From positions 4,639,501-4,703,500 of the forward strand of contig CALNXK010000013.1 in assembly GCA_942486035.1 (NCBI GenBank): DNA of 64,000 nt, in the 5' to 3' direction. Origin of the DNA: Porites lobata (taxonomy: Eukaryota; Cnidaria; Anthozoa; Scleractinia; Poritidae). The translations under genes were made by a program, and so were the position numbers. The notes below the pieces were generated by a model, which saw only the letters and a list, made by a program, of their open reading frames with translations, did no database searches and was not told the origin of the DNA. Below, piece after piece: positions 33,443 through 46,892 of the stretch. Every line of letters starts with the position of its first letter. Positions within the stretch are counted from its first letter, which is position 1.

Positions 33443-36400
33443 ACGGGAGCTGTAAACAATCCATCGAGGACAAAACTCAGCTACATGTAAATGGAAAAAC
33501 GCCGTTTTGAATTCTTCGAAGCCTTTATTGCCTTAAAAAAAGTCAACCCTATGATTTTGTCGACTTTTAAAAGATCATTCTCTAAAAATATTGTTGATTA
33601 GTCCGAGATAGCAAACCAAACAGATTGCTTAAATCACCAAGATCACTGAGTGTGTATATACTAACTATTCGTTATCGTAACCCAGCATTGTAAATGTCTT
33701 TGAGTAATGCTGAAATTGACCGTAAATATGCTAATGACGACTAAGTGAATTAAGATAAACAGAATGACTCTTACAAGAGAATAAGCATTTGGTTATTCTT
33801 CAAGATTTTGGACGACAAGTTTGTTTCAAACATTAGAAGACTTATCTCTTTAAAAGGTAACCTTCTTCAATAACAGCATGAATTATTTTTGTAAGGCAAA
33901 ATCAGTGTTTGCCTGTGAATAAGATCGGAGCATAAAGGGGAACCTTCATACGAGATGAATGGGGACTAAAATGAGATCACAATTGAACTTAGCTAGATGG
34001 TAATGTTCCTAACGTTATTGTTTTTGTTTTAAAATGTCGCTCTGTCGGTTGTCGGTCAAGGTGTATTCCTTTGTTCCGAGCAGAGGGAAATCTATGTAAG
34101 TCGCTCCACCAGAAAATATATAGCATAGGATAATCGTTAATTCAGTTGAATTATTGGAAGTGATGAAGATTCATGCATTGTTTGTTTGTTTGTTTTTTTT
34201 TTCATGTTCGCTGGCGAGAACCACCATTACTAAAGTAAACTCAAATTTCTTTGATGTGCAGTTCTCTTGCCATTTTAGTCTAAGTGATATTATCAGATAG
34301 CTAATTGGATGATGAAATTTCCTAAATTTCCTGCAGTCTGATGGGGTTATTAAGTCCACTTAGGTGGATAATTTGAGAAGCCGACTTTTATAACGAACTG
34401 AGATTAAGAATCCCATTCTACTAAATTGGATATTTTTAAATAGGACGGTAAGTAAGTATAATTTTTATAGCCCACGGCTAATAATAAATCATTAGCAATT
34501 AAAACAATTTCTGAAATCATTTTTAGTCTTGAAGTCTTTCTTCCGGCGCATTCTACGAAAACATTATTTTTTTATAGAGAAGAACCTCACTAAATTGTTC
34601 TTACCCTTCAAAAAATAAATGATCTTGCAGGTATTACTGATCTCGTACAAGTCACATTTGATAACTCATGTAAATACAAGTTTTTACGACTAATATGTAA
34701 ATTATTTTGTTGCAAAAAAGCTGGGAACAGGCAATTAATATACTGACTTCGTCTCGACGTAGAAATTTCATTTGCCAAACCACGCCTTCCATGGTTGAAA
34801 CGTGAGCTAAAGATCTTGTCATTTATCCATCAGAGGAAACTTGGATACTTTGATAGCGACGGTGCAAATCCTAAGTCCTAAACGAGCGGATTTCCCTAAA
34901 CCTACTCGCAAGGCAAAAGGACCGGTTAAGGTCAGGTACCATCTGTTTACAGTTTTTGTGTTAATGTCAATTTCCTTACAGTGTAGTAAGTCATTATTTA
35001 AAGCCCCAAAAACCAGAACACAAAACAAACCATTTTCCAACGTTTCCTCTCTGTAATAATGAAAAACCGTCGCCGTCAATAGACCTATCGTGATATTTCC
35101 CGCTACCTTTTTCTTTCATTTGAAATTGATTCCTGTAAAGAGGTTAAAACACTGTTTGGCGAAGGACAGATATATTCTATGAATATTATTGATATAAAGC
35201 GGAGGTGACTGTCACTTGTAGCATCTCCGAAGCAATAAAAACCGCTAGCTCAAACCTAGCTTCAAATTCTGTGAGCTGTCAAGTCAACCAAACCGTAAAA
35301 TACAATATTTTTTGTGGAGCTGAAACGAAATTGATTGTTTCCATTTCATGTTAACTTTCTTCTTCGTGTAAGTATTATTTTGACCGACTAAATCGGTTTA
35401 TTCTAAAAGATACAGAATCGCAGAAACATTTATTGCGATTAAAAAAGTCAGTTTTTCTGAAAGGGATAAGTCTCGTCATTTCCACTTGTTAATCGATTGA
35501 AAAAAGAACGAAACGCAGCTTTCATAATTTTGAGGTATAATTTATTCTTCTTTGGAAAGGGAATTACAATCTAGATAAAATCTACCGAAAATGTCACTAT
35601 TTAAAGATTCAGATGAGTATTTTATTTCACAAAAATCCTCAGCCCATTTGCGATTTTAACGAACAGATACTGGTTTTGAGCCGTTGCCACCAAGAACATA
35701 ATTTTCACCTTATTAACACTATTCTTTAATGGTGTCCTCTGAAATATAAAGCCTTGCAACGACATCGCTTTATTTCATGTCCTTTAACCAATATTTTGAT
35801 TATGATTCAGTCAAATTAAAATTTCTTTCATGTCGAAGAAATGATTTCTTTTAAGTCTAGAGGGTCTCATATGCCAGTCTATGGATACTTCGTTTTACGC
35901 CTAGGTTAGAAGTCTATTCTGAATCTTCAGATACGGGAACATTTAAATGGCAAACAGCGATAAACGACACAACGAACACGGATACATATCGTAATTCGCT
36001 TCGAGATCCCCGTTTGTTTGCATAAGCTGTTGACAGCCGCGGAATATTGCTGTTATTTTCCGCCGAAACAAAAACCGAGGGAAATATTATCTTGGCTTCA
36101 GCTGCTCCGTGACTCTTTTGAATGGATCGAATTTTTTCTTTTGCTTTTGGCGTACCATTGAAAAATACAATGACTTGAAAGGCTTTTTAAGGTTGATTTA
36201 AGTTGCTCACTGTTATGGCCCTACAAGACTCTTTAGGGTCACTTTTCAGTCAAATGTTTATGGTTAAGCCGATCCATCTAAGTAAAACATTACCCACTGG
36301 GGACAGTTAGGTATAAGAACCGAAGGTTTGTTGACCCTTTGAAAGTGTGGGTAAAAAATGAACTCGATCAGTCTCGATTTTGTAATTAAGTTTATTCGGG

Positions 36401-39400
36401 GCGTATTCAATAGCCTTATTTTCAATTTGTCGTGAAATGGCCGGGAGCGACACCAATGGCCTAATTAAAATGAAGAATTTTAAGGATTATAACGTTAAAC
36501 CGGTTCAGACGGTATAAAGTGTCTGCACAACATAACTGTATTTGTTTAAGACAAAAAAATTAAGAGTAAAAGTATTTGGCAACTAAATTTTAGCGGAAAA
36601 GTTGGTCGCTAAGACATGCTCTGTTACTCTAGTAAAGCTGTGGGAAATCGTGTAGTTCGTCTGTTCATATATTAATCTGATATTAATCGCCTTCAGTTCT
36701 TAAATTTTTAAATTGTTCTTTTAAATTTTTAGTTTTTTTAATCTTCCTTGTAAGTGAAACGAAATTACTCAAAAAGCGTTAAGATTTGCTTCTTTTTTAT
36801 CAGAGGCAATGTACTTCCTTTCAGTAACTGAACAACCAGGTTTTATCGACGCAAAGTTTGTTCATTTAAAATATAATTTCGGGGCTTGATAACTACAGCG
36901 GCAAAAGCTAAAAAATGAAGCCTTATTTTTTTTCCATTGAAGCAACTTTTCGCTTGCGTGGTTTAATGATCATTTATAAACAGAATTCGAATTGCGGACT
37001 TGCATGAAATGTAACTAAGTTCTTCCTTTACACTTAAAAAATTGAAAAGATCTGTTTTAGCCCCAAAGTGCCAATTCAGCCCTGCGGGCCTAAGTCTGAT
37101 TCAGCCTCTCTTGGAACCATTTGAGTACAATTTAAGTCAAAACAGCCCCATCAAATGCATATTTCAGCCATTGCTGGCACTCATTCTAGCCCTTGGGTCC
37201 AAATCAGCGATCGGTAATTTTTAAATTACAGTCAAAACTATCTTTGCCCTGATATAGGAAGCCAAATTAGACCCAACAAATGGTACAGTAGTTATCACCG
37301 AAACGCCATTTTTAGGGCTGAAAAAGATCTTTTTTATTTACAGCGTAGTATAAAACATATTAAGATCTGCTGGAATGAAACATCGTTGTTAATGTAGACA
37401 TATTAAATTCTGCAAGCAGAATACTGCAACGCTGATCGTCCTACGTGAAAATTGACTCAGCAAGACATCAACACGACACCGAAATAACCCAAAACAGAGC
37501 AGCCATAGACAGCTGTTTCGCCCTCTTTGGGGCTCGTCAGTATGGCGTAACAACCAGAGATCTCTCTCTCTCTCGTTTCAAGTGCCTTTTACGCACATGT
37601 TTGGCATATTCTAGAGGGTACTAGTAAGGCGTACATTTTTTCCCGACACAAAAGAGTAGCCAGCCGAAGATGGGTTTTGAAAAATGGAAATATTCTAAAG
37701 AACACTGATATCATCTGCATGGAATGGACTTGGAATTGTTACGGAAAAGGACGTTGAAATAATTGAGCTTGGATCATTGTTGTGTATTGGGACGAATTGT
37801 GCACATTTGTTCCCGATATTACTTGATATGGAGAAGATGCGATCGACAGGAGTATGAAAGAGCTATCGAAGCCTGACGATGGGATTTCGTTCAGCGAAAA
37901 GCGAATAAGCCAAAGAGCCTTAGCTGCAAAGAAAAGATCCTCGAATAGTAAAGCGACGTTGACGTTAACATGAGAAAGCAAATTATTTTACAAGAAAAAA
38001 ACGTTAGGTATAAATGCTGCGCTGATAACAAGTTTCTAGAACATTCAGGTGCACATGCAATCGGATACTTCGACTGTGTCGGGTTTGGATTCCTAAGGTC
38101 AGAACACGTACAGCTTCGGGCAAGGATAAGCGTGAGTACTATAGAGATGCCAAAAATTTACCGAAGAAATGCTGACGAAATACGAAAAAGTTTTAAAACC
38201 GACACTGTATGCCAAAAAGCAGATGCCAAAAACCAAATGCTAAAGAATGTAAACATGATCTATCAAGTAACCAACACACAGAGAAAGTCATGAAATATAA
38301 ACTAAAAAACTAAGGAGGAAAGTCAATATGTTACAAGGCCCAAGCAGTTTAAAACAAATGAATTTCAAAACGGAATGTTTCTCAAGCCTTCTAGTTACTA
38401 TAAATACAGAGGTGATAATCTTCAACATTCGGTTGTCAACGATAACGAAATTTAATCACGAAATTCAAGGGCAGTGGCACTTTGCACCCATGCTCGTTTA
38501 CGATTCAATTCATCCATAAGCTCGCTCCTAGGAGCCTTTGATTTGAAAAGTTATCATGAGCAGTGTGATTACATGTAATAAACAAGGGCTCGATAACAGG
38601 TTAGGTTAGTTGTCCATGACGGCTGTAAGTAACCTCGAAAAGCGACACTCCTTTTGACAAACTGTGTTCTCGAAGTTCGCTACGAACTTGTAAATTTAAT
38701 TTCCTTCCTTGGATCAAGTTGATATGATGTTTTCAAGGATCTAAGCTTTTTTAAAGAAACTGGGATTTTTGTTTCCTGTGACCGGGTGCTTCGCAGGCGC
38801 CCCCTCTATAACTCTAAAACCGCTTGTGATACGGCCACAAAAATTATAGTACACGTCAACATCTAGGTATAACTTGATTGATACATTACGTAATTTGACG
38901 TCATTAAGACGTCATATTGTTGATTTTTTGGGAGAAACCATATTTCAGTAGCCATCAAGCGAAAAATATTGAAAAAGAAAGATTTCATTGATGTCATGAT
39001 GACGTGGTTATAAATCGAGGTCATCCTGATAGAACTTTAATCTGTGTTTAACAGGATGGTTAGAAAGGAAACAGAAATCTGGTTATGAAGTTTCTAGCCA
39101 AATGAAGACTTCAATTTGAAAGTTGAACCCTGCAGCTGCCATTTGGTGATTTTAAATTAGCCCTAAAAAGCTCGAATTACATTAACAGTTATTATGGATT
39201 GATATAATGATGTTTAAGTTTAAAGCAGTCATACCACTACATGTGAAATTTCTGCAATTTGATTGGCTTAGTGCGGTGGTATTTCAGCTTAACTTGAAAT
39301 ACCTACCTGTGAAAATTACAAAACCTTTGCGGGTAGTAGTATAAACAAATAATGCCACAAATAATGGCCTAACGGCTCGGGAAATTACATATAACACTTT

Positions 39401-39926
39401 CGAAAGTCTTGAAATGACTTTTATCAAATTAATTCTTAATTAGTTAATTAGTTTTATTCAAAAGCCCTGTTGAGGGAGTCTCAATAAAGTATGGAATTAC
39501 TTCCCCTTCAATTGTAAAGGGATTCATTTGCTGTCATTTATAAACCAACTACACCAAATAAACAGTGCGGACTCAAGATGCAACGAACCTGCAAATCTTT
39601 TCATCTTTATTTTGTTTCAAACTTCGCGATTTGATTACGCACCACTGTTCGTCAAATTCTTTGCCAACTTCATGAATTTCAAACAAGCTTGGAAAATTGT
39701 TTGTCAAAAGCTTTTTTATACACACTATAGGACGAGTGCTTATGCCATGCAACACATTTATGCTGAGCGGCTGCCAAATGTACGACGGGCGAGGTTTTGA
39801 TCAGCGGTGAAATCTGAATGTGAAATTTGATTGGCTGAAGATTGCGAGTGGCGTCAAGCTTTTGCGCACTGCATTTTGATAGTCAAGTGATGCAATGTTG
39901 CGCCGGATTGTTCATGGCAAAGCTAT
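33443..39926. other. AT-rich DNA without a supported gene
   Basis: The ORFs here (for example 34819-35079 minus, 37042-37224 plus, 37739-37981 minus, 37970-38293 plus, 39528-39800 plus) show no domain and no splice context that I can defend. A (TC)n run lies at about 37560-37575. Around 38890-39005 there are palindromic TGACGTCA-type words (TTTGACGTCATTAAGACGTC), probably part of a dispersed repeat. Confidence 0.3.
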
Positions 39927-40303
39927 GGTGGCCCACAACTGTCACGGCAAAACCAAAAACGTCACGGCAAAACCAAAAACGTCACAGCAAAACCGAAAAC
40001 CAAAAACCTCATGGCAAAAACAAAATACCTCACGGCAAAACCAAAAACCTCACGGCAAAACCAAATACTTCACAGCAAAAACAAAATAGCTTTGGTTTTG
40101 ACGTGGGTATTTGCTTTTGAGGTGAGGTATTTGGTTTTTGCTGTGAAGTATTTGGTTTTGCCGTGAGGTCTTTGGTTTTGCCGTGAGAGTTTTGGTTTTG
40201 TCGTGAGGTGTTTTGTTTTTGCCGTGAGGTTTTCGGTTTTGTTGTGAGGTATTTTGTTTTTGCCGTGAGGTTTTTGGTTTTGCCGTGACAGTTGTGGGTC
40301 ACC
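39927..40303. repeat. hairpin made of inverted arrays of a 20-bp unit
   Basis: The outer ends are inverted: GGTGGCCCACAACTGTCACG left and GGTGACCCACAACTGTCACG read inward right. The left half repeats a unit of the type GTCACGGCAAAACCAAAAAC about seven times in plus orientation. The right half (from about 40090) repeats it about nine times in minus orientation, with variants CCTCACGGCAAAACC, TTCACAGCAAAAAC and AATACCTCACGGC. The whole 377 bp could fold into one long hairpin or many register-shifted ones. ORFs on both strands are by-products of the repeat. No target duplication was noticed. Confidence 0.85.
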
Positions 40304-43300
40304 GTACAAAGCAGATTGAAGCTCGTCATATGATCTTGCGGCCCTCTGAAACATTACTTGAACTCAGGTACACCAAATAAATAATAAATTGAAATGATCT
40401 TAAGTAAGAAACGAAATTGAAATTTTCTTTTGTGACACTGTATAGATTTTTAAGGCTTAAAATATTTGTCTTAAAGCTGAGTTATTTTACAGTTGACATC
40501 TCTTGCAGTATAGTAAATGATATTGGGATTGTTCTTACTTAAATTAAAGAGGTTGCATAAATTAATAAGAAAGGTCTGAGATACCTATATTTTAATATTA
40601 AGGTCAATTATGTGTAATTCCATTTGAATATATCATAAAGTCACTGTCCGTTGTGCTGTCTGGCTTTACTGCCATTTGCAAATTAACTTAAAATTAATTA
40701 AGTTAATCAAATAGTTGATTAAAACTTGAAACTGATCATGTTCTTTCATACAAATAAGGTATCTCTTGGTAAGAACTCGTGCTGATGTTCTGCGGCCTCC
40801 CTTCGTCTCTTAACTTTTCATTAATTTCGTTACCTGAAGTGTTTCCTTTGGGCTGCGTATTTTTGACAGAAATAGCTTCATTTAAATTTCTTGGCACCAG
40901 TTTAAGTGTCGTTTTTGACAGCGCCGCCGCAAAGCTCGAGCTTTCATTATAAAAGTGAAAAGGTTAGTTATGTTTCGCAGAAACCCGGCTTGATTCTTGA
41001 AACGCGTAGCCAGAGATTGTAAAGCTAAGAGAATACATGTAGATTGAAGTGGCTTTTTCTGGTGTTTTTATTGATCTTTGTGAGTTGATGGTTTGTTTGC
41101 GGGGAGGCTTTTCATAAAAAGAATAATGACAGGTATAACAAGAGGCTTTCGCTTTTATTTCCTGGGCGTATTCAAAATACTTACTTTCAAAAAAGGGAAT
41201 TAAATCAACCAAGACGCCATGCTTATCATGGATTTATGCTAAGCTTTTGCAGTTAGCACTTGTAAGTTGGATTGTTGTTGACTGGCAAAAGACATTTGCT
41301 AGGAATTGTCGCCTGTTTCTCGGAAGAATAATTTGTAAGTATGAAATTTATCCTGCTCAAGATAAGCTTGATAGCTAGCAACGAACCCGGTGAAAAATTG
41401 CGAATAAACACAAAGAAGTACATGTCTCTCCATATAGCAAATTTTTGGAAGGCAGATTTATAATTAAGCGTTAAACTAGCAGGTATTGAGCAAGTTTCTC
41501 TAAGCCAGTCAGTTCATAAGATATTCGTTGAGAATCAGATTAAACAAACAAACTTTTGCTGTCTTGCTAAGAACCTTCTGTCGGGTCCCGCCAGAATAAG
41601 ATCTTCCTCACTATTTTTAAATTCAGTGTGTTTCCATGCAAAACAATAAAGTGACTTGAATTTTGCTATTTATGATAATATGTACTAACTACACTGCAGC
41701 CGGCAAAGTTTGACCTTTGAAGGCAATCGTATTAAATGGGCAGAATCATCAAGATTTAATGCTACTTGAAAAGAACTATTGCGGACCGGAGACGTGGCAC
41801 TGGAAACCTTAATTTCCGATATTTTATCGAGACTCGATCCCTTATGATGAATGCTTTAAGTTTTTTACTAAAGCTTTTGACGGTGTTATTACGGAAAAAT
41901 CGGTCACAAACTTTTGATTATGGTTTGTTTTTACCTAAGTTCATTCTCTTGTTTATCAAAGGCCATTTTGGAATTCAACCTGAATAAGTTCATGCTTTTT
42001 AACCCGCGTAGTTATGGTGCCCTATTTCAAATCGACTGCAGTGTTCGCTTGAAATTGTCAGGGCTTTGCAGTGCAATCCGGTTACGATATTGTACAGAAT
42101 CTTAGCTCGAGGAAACTACATAACCATGCAAGATACTTTTATGATTTCTAATGTGCCTCAGTTCTACGGTCTGACAGCCTGTCCAAGTATCCACGAACAT
42201 CATTGGTTCATTTTAGCGCGTCTGGGCTACGTGGGCTAGTTACTAAGCCCTCTCGTGACAGAAGTGATTATATCGACGGATACTAATGCGTTCGTGTTCC
42301 CGTGTATAAACAGTACACATTAGTTACCGCACTTTCAGTTTATAAATCAATAATTGTTGTCGATAGCAATTTCTTCTTTCTGTGATGATCTCTCAGAGGC
42401 GTCGATCACTTACAACAGTAGTAAATTGTGAGTTGTGAAACTGGTCCGATCCTTTCAATTCCAGTTTAGATGTCACGTCTTGACACTATAGTTTCTCTTA
42501 ACTGAGACAAATTTTAAATTAATTTTTTTTATTGTTCGTCTATAACCTTTATGAACGAAAAGACTGTGTTTTGAATAGATGCTGAAAGGTATAACAAAGG
42601 GAATGAAATTTTAAAAAAAGTTGTTAATGCATATTTTTCAGTTGTTTGATAATTTAATACCGTCACAATAAATAATTCTTTATCCTGTTAATGATAAATA
42701 TCTAGAGACTAACCACCTGTGTGTAGAGTTTGCTTTATTTGACGTGAACGAGTATTCGTCTTACCGTTTGGTTAGCAATTTTACGAGCCATATTACTGAC
42801 GCCTTGATAAGCATATTTGTCGTAGTGAACCAAACAAATTTACAGTGGAATTATTATTGTTTTCCGACGCAGGTTTCAAAATTTAAACTGAGCAACAGAA
42901 AGTGAAGGAAAGAACGGCGCGAAACGTTTTAGGGTAAGTATTACCTTTTTTAGGTCATTAAATCAGGCCAGTATAGTTAGGAAACCGTAAAATCAAGATA
43001 TGCAAATTTGTTTTATATTTTTGTGGTCGATTAGTGGTTTATTCTTTAACCAGATACTCTTTACAGTTTTGTTTCCATTGGCCTTTGCGAAAGGGAAAAC
43101 GAGGACTCAGAAAATGCTGTCTGCAACAGCAAACAGCATTGTTCGCGATCGCAGAGAGAAAGCTTAGAGGATCGTTGAAAAAATTTCTGATTTATCGCTA
43201 TCCATTTTGTTAAAAACCAAACTTTATCCGAGACATTTAATTTGGACTTCCAAGGAGGATTTTCCTCAAGAGCCAAATGGCAAGTTCAAATTTGGACTCC

Positions 43301-43579
43301 AGTTTTAAGTTCTGTAAATGTTCTTGTTGTCTCTTTCTTACATTAAGCTACAAGTTTATTTTTGCCTGATAAGAAAATGTTCTCGTGAAAATCTCTTTTC
43401 ACAATCTCAGATGAAAAACAAAAATTGATTGAATACATTACTAAATGAAAGATTAGAAAAAAAAAACTAAATGTATCAGCGTTAATGTTGCTCTGTGGTT
43501 AGTACCACAGTCCATCAGGGTCACCATTAATTCTCCTGATTCAGATTTTCATGATTTCTTTACCAATGAGTGAAATAAC
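40304..43579. other. AT-rich DNA; one exon-like segment
   Basis: No coding gene is supported. The only structured item is the non-coding exon-like segment at 42873-42933 on the plus strand. ORFs at 40964-41212 (minus), 41766-41987 (plus) and 43061-43276 (minus) have no recognisable domain. Confidence 0.3.
42873..42933 (+). other. exon-like segment, no ORF
   Basis: A pyrimidine-rich acceptor (TTATTGTTTTCCGACGCAG) is followed by 61 bp and a consensus donor (AGG, then GTAAGTATT). There is no ATG. It could be a 5' untranslated or long non-coding RNA exon on the plus strand, or chance. Confidence 0.25.
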
Positions 43580-43940
43580 AGAGAGCCTTAGATTCGAGGA
43601 CGAGGAAGGCTACGAGCCAGTACGAGATTTTCTCAAATATGTCGTGTAGCATGTTGTGGCGGCAAAACGTGATAGCCGTTGTCATTCTACATCGAGATTT
43701 AGCTCGAATGTCGAAGTGGCGGGAATAAGTTGTCAAATGTTTACGCTAGAAGTTTTATCATTTTTCGGGAGAGGGTTTAACCTCCTTCAGTATCGTACCA
43801 ATAACCGTACTAACTTTTTTGGTGGATAAAGGTAAAATGAAGCTTTCCGGGGTGTCTTTTTTGCCGGAACACGCGCAAAAACTTTAAATTAAATCTCGCA
43901 TTCGTACTAGTTCTCCGCGTCCTCAAATCTAAAGCTCTCT
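43580..43940. mobile_element. AGAGAGC-ended MITE
   Basis: The left end AGAGAGCCTTAGATTCGAGG and the right end read inward AGAGAGCTTTAGATTTGAGG are inverted (16 of 20). Both continue into ACG-rich and GTACGA-type words. Parts of the body recur in opposite orientation at 60590-60725 (TTTTTGCGCGTGTTC, GGAAAGCTTC, AAAAAAGTTAGTACGGTT). No ORF. Confidence 0.65.
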
Positions 43941-45436
43941 AATGTAATGTCTCCGTCACTTAGCGGCAGAAAGTTTTTGTATTTCTACCTTTACAAGATT
44001 ATTCAGCCACAAGTTAAACGATGAAAACACCACCGGTGATAAAAAATCATAAGTACAGGAAGTTAGAATCAAAGTGATCGACAGGGTTAAAAATGGTTAC
44101 TTCGTTGTAACTGATGCTTTGTCATATTCAGACAGCCTGCTTAGATTTCTTGTTTAACGAATCTATTTGAGCACATTTGGTTTAATTTACAAATGTTCTT
44201 CTTGACTTTGTTTTGTTTGAATGTCTTGATAAATTGGTATCTCTGACAGCTCTCTTTTGATTAAATCTTGTTAATCTTTTTTGTTTGCTCGTTAGCTGGA
44301 TGCGTGTTATTAATTTACTGTCATTTTGTTAGCTTTCGCCTGCACCAAAATATAAACGCATGAAAATTAAATTTAAAAGTTTACAAATGAAATTTGGCTT
44401 TTGGTGTTCAGAGAAAGTTAATATAGGCCCGTTCAAAGTATTTTCTTATGGACTTTACTGCTTTGTTTTTTTACTTCCCTTTGGCGTCACCGGCGTTAAA
44501 AAATATCTGAAACTTTGTTTTTTTTTCTTATATGGTAAGAAGCTTTATCGACAATTATTTGGAAGTTGACTCTCAGAAGCGATAAAATGTCAATCTGTAA
44601 ATTCCATTTGCAAATTCAGGGTCACACCGCCATTTACTTTTTGACAAAAGAAGCTCTTTTCTTTTTTAGCTGTTCAAGGAATCTAGAGTTTTTTTCCATT
44701 AACTACATGAATCTCGACTTTGTTTTAGACACGCAAAAACATTCCTATGAATTGAACTTGTATATAAAGGAGTGTTGTCAAAAAACACACACAAAAAGCA
44801 AACGTTCACATTAATGCTGCAGCGTGAGACGTAGTCGAAGAACTGTTATAATGAGTATTTTTAGGATTTCCCTTACAAGGAAGTATCACCGTGTAAACGG
44901 TTATTTCGATTATTACCGCCCTTTCTCTAAAATATCTAGCCAAGATTTCGTTTGATCAAAAATTACTCAATTAGTTTGGAGTCCTTTGGTCAATTGGTGG
45001 GGGCAGGGGTTTTTAAAATTTTGAAAAAAACTTGCGTGACTTGCGTGACTTTGACGTCTTATACCGCAAGTTGAAAGTAGAACTTACGAGAACTGAATAT
45101 GGCTGGTCAGTTCTGTGTTTAGTCATTGCTTAAGACCTTTACCCATACACAAAATGCTCTTGTAGAGTTATGAAGGAAAAATCGAACAAATCTTATCAGG
45201 GAACACTCATTATAATAATTTTGGGGGTATTTTTGCAGGCAAAATATTTTAAAGACTTGTTCCAATTCTTTTCAATCCATGTCTATACTTGTCCTCCGTA
45301 GTAACAGACGACAGGAAACAGATATCATGCCCTAGACATAATCTTAAACAACAAAAGTGAACCATTATGTTTGGAATTCAATTGATTAGAAGACAGTTTT
45401 TAGCTGTTTAAAAAATCTAGCAAATGGCGTGATATA
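43941..45436. other. AT-rich DNA, no supported gene
   Basis: Two short plus-strand ORFs (44360-44569 and 44566-44814) overlap by four bases and are Phe/Lys-rich, as AT-rich DNA produces. No domain is visible. Confidence 0.3.
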
Positions 45437-46890
45437 GCGTAAAGTTCCGAAAGTAACGATCCTCCTTACTTTCGGATTTAGCAAACTTCTGCTCTCCCTA
45501 CTTTTGGAGGCTCGCTACTTTCGGATGGCTAAAACGTGTACTCAACATGGGCACTTCAAAACATAAAATTTCAAAAAAATGTGAAAGGAACACTTTTTGA
45601 TAACTCGAACCTTCAAGGGAAATCGAAAAAGGTTCGAGTTATCGGGAGCTCAAAAAAAAAATAGGCGGGAGTAAGGAAAAAAATGTTTTTACTACATAGT
45701 GAACATTTTAATCACATTTGATTACAGAAATGTCAAGTGAAAATTGAAAGATACTTCTAGACTATAAATCAGAACGTAACAAAACATTTCCTAAAGAGAC
45801 ATGCGATTTACTGTTTTAAGAAGTAAAGCTGTTTCACGATAGATTTGTGACAAACAACATCAGCCTCCAATAGTATACTATATACCTACAACACGTCAAT
45901 GGGAAATTCAAAATTCAACGTTTGGGACGCCAGTAGACTGTCTTTTACCGACCTTTAGTTAAATAAAAAAGGGCTCAAAACATGGTTCGAGTCATAGAGG
46001 GTAAAATTATATAGAAATGATCTGAGGGGAAACAAGAACTACTTCGAGTCAGCGGGAGGTTCTAGTTAGCTAGGGTTCGAATTACCGATGGTAAAGTTAC
46101 AGTAAATCGATTTTGGTTCTAGTTAGCGCGAGGTTCGAGTTAGCGAGGGTTCGAGTCATGCGGAGTCAACTGTAATGTATATCCTGTACTCTTAGAGTTA
46201 TGAATAGGAATGTCAAATCGGATCAGTGTGGCATTTGCTCAGAATATCTACCTTACCTGTTATTTTTTGTAAAAAGGGAAATGAGTTTTGAGGTCTCTAC
46301 TTTCGGCGGGTCGTTAGTTTCGGGGGAGGGGATGGCTACTTCCGGGATTTGCTAACATTCGCTATTTTCCAGGGCCCGCGGAGCAGTTTTTAAAGTTCGG
46401 GGCCCGGTGACCACCTACTTTGAGGTGGGAGGCTGGGGAGGGGGGGAGGAGCAAATTTGGCTGTTCTCTCTTTGCGGCTGTTTAGAACTGTCAGATTACT
46501 GAACCTTTCTTGAGTCATTGTTGAGTGGAGTCATGTTTATAAATTTCAAGTGGCTGAAAAGTATCTTTCTCCTGCTGAGCCTGATTTCACATGCTGGGTC
46601 CACCACTAGAAGTTTGAAGATCATGATATTACTTTGTAGGTTCCTGTAACCCCTTCATTTTGTCTAGTATGTCATTGAAATGCGTCAGAGACCTCATTAT
46701 CAACCAATATAATTCGTTTTAAGAAACAATAGTTCGTCCTCGATATTAGTTAACGAACCTCGTTATAACGAACATATTTTGCCAGTCCCTTGGCCCTTCG
46801 TTATATCGAGGTTCCGCTGTACTTAATTTTATTTATTTAGTTTTCAAAAAGCCGTGCTTTCGATGGGTCATTACTTTCGAAACTTTACGG
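45437..46890. mobile_element. TA-flanked composite element with nested pogo-like pieces
   Basis: The outer ends are inverted (GCGTAAAGTTCCGAAAGTAA left; CCGTAAAGTTTCGAAAGTAA right, read inward), each beside TA (45435-45436 and 46891-46892). Inside are GGTTCGAGTTA words ending at 46172 with ACAGTTGACTCCG (read inward) beside TA, and a further terminus CAGCGGAACCTCGATATAAC (read inward) ending at 46819 beside TA. These look like pogo/Tigger-type MITEs inserted in or adjoining one another. No transposase frame survives. Confidence 0.55.
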
Positions 46891-46892
46891 TA

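Noticed and set aside
38890..38950. TGACGTCA words as a CREB-responsive enhancer
   Set aside because: The stretch looks like a dispersed repeat and no promoter or gene is adjacent.
39927..40303. Possible CRISPR-like array
   Set aside because: The 20-bp units are contiguous without unique spacers, reverse orientation midway, and the genome is eukaryotic.
39842..40354. Four overlapping ORFs on both strands at the hairpin array
   Set aside because: They are translations of the 20-bp unit (Lys/Thr/Gln/Asn-rich repeats) and change frame with each repeat variant.
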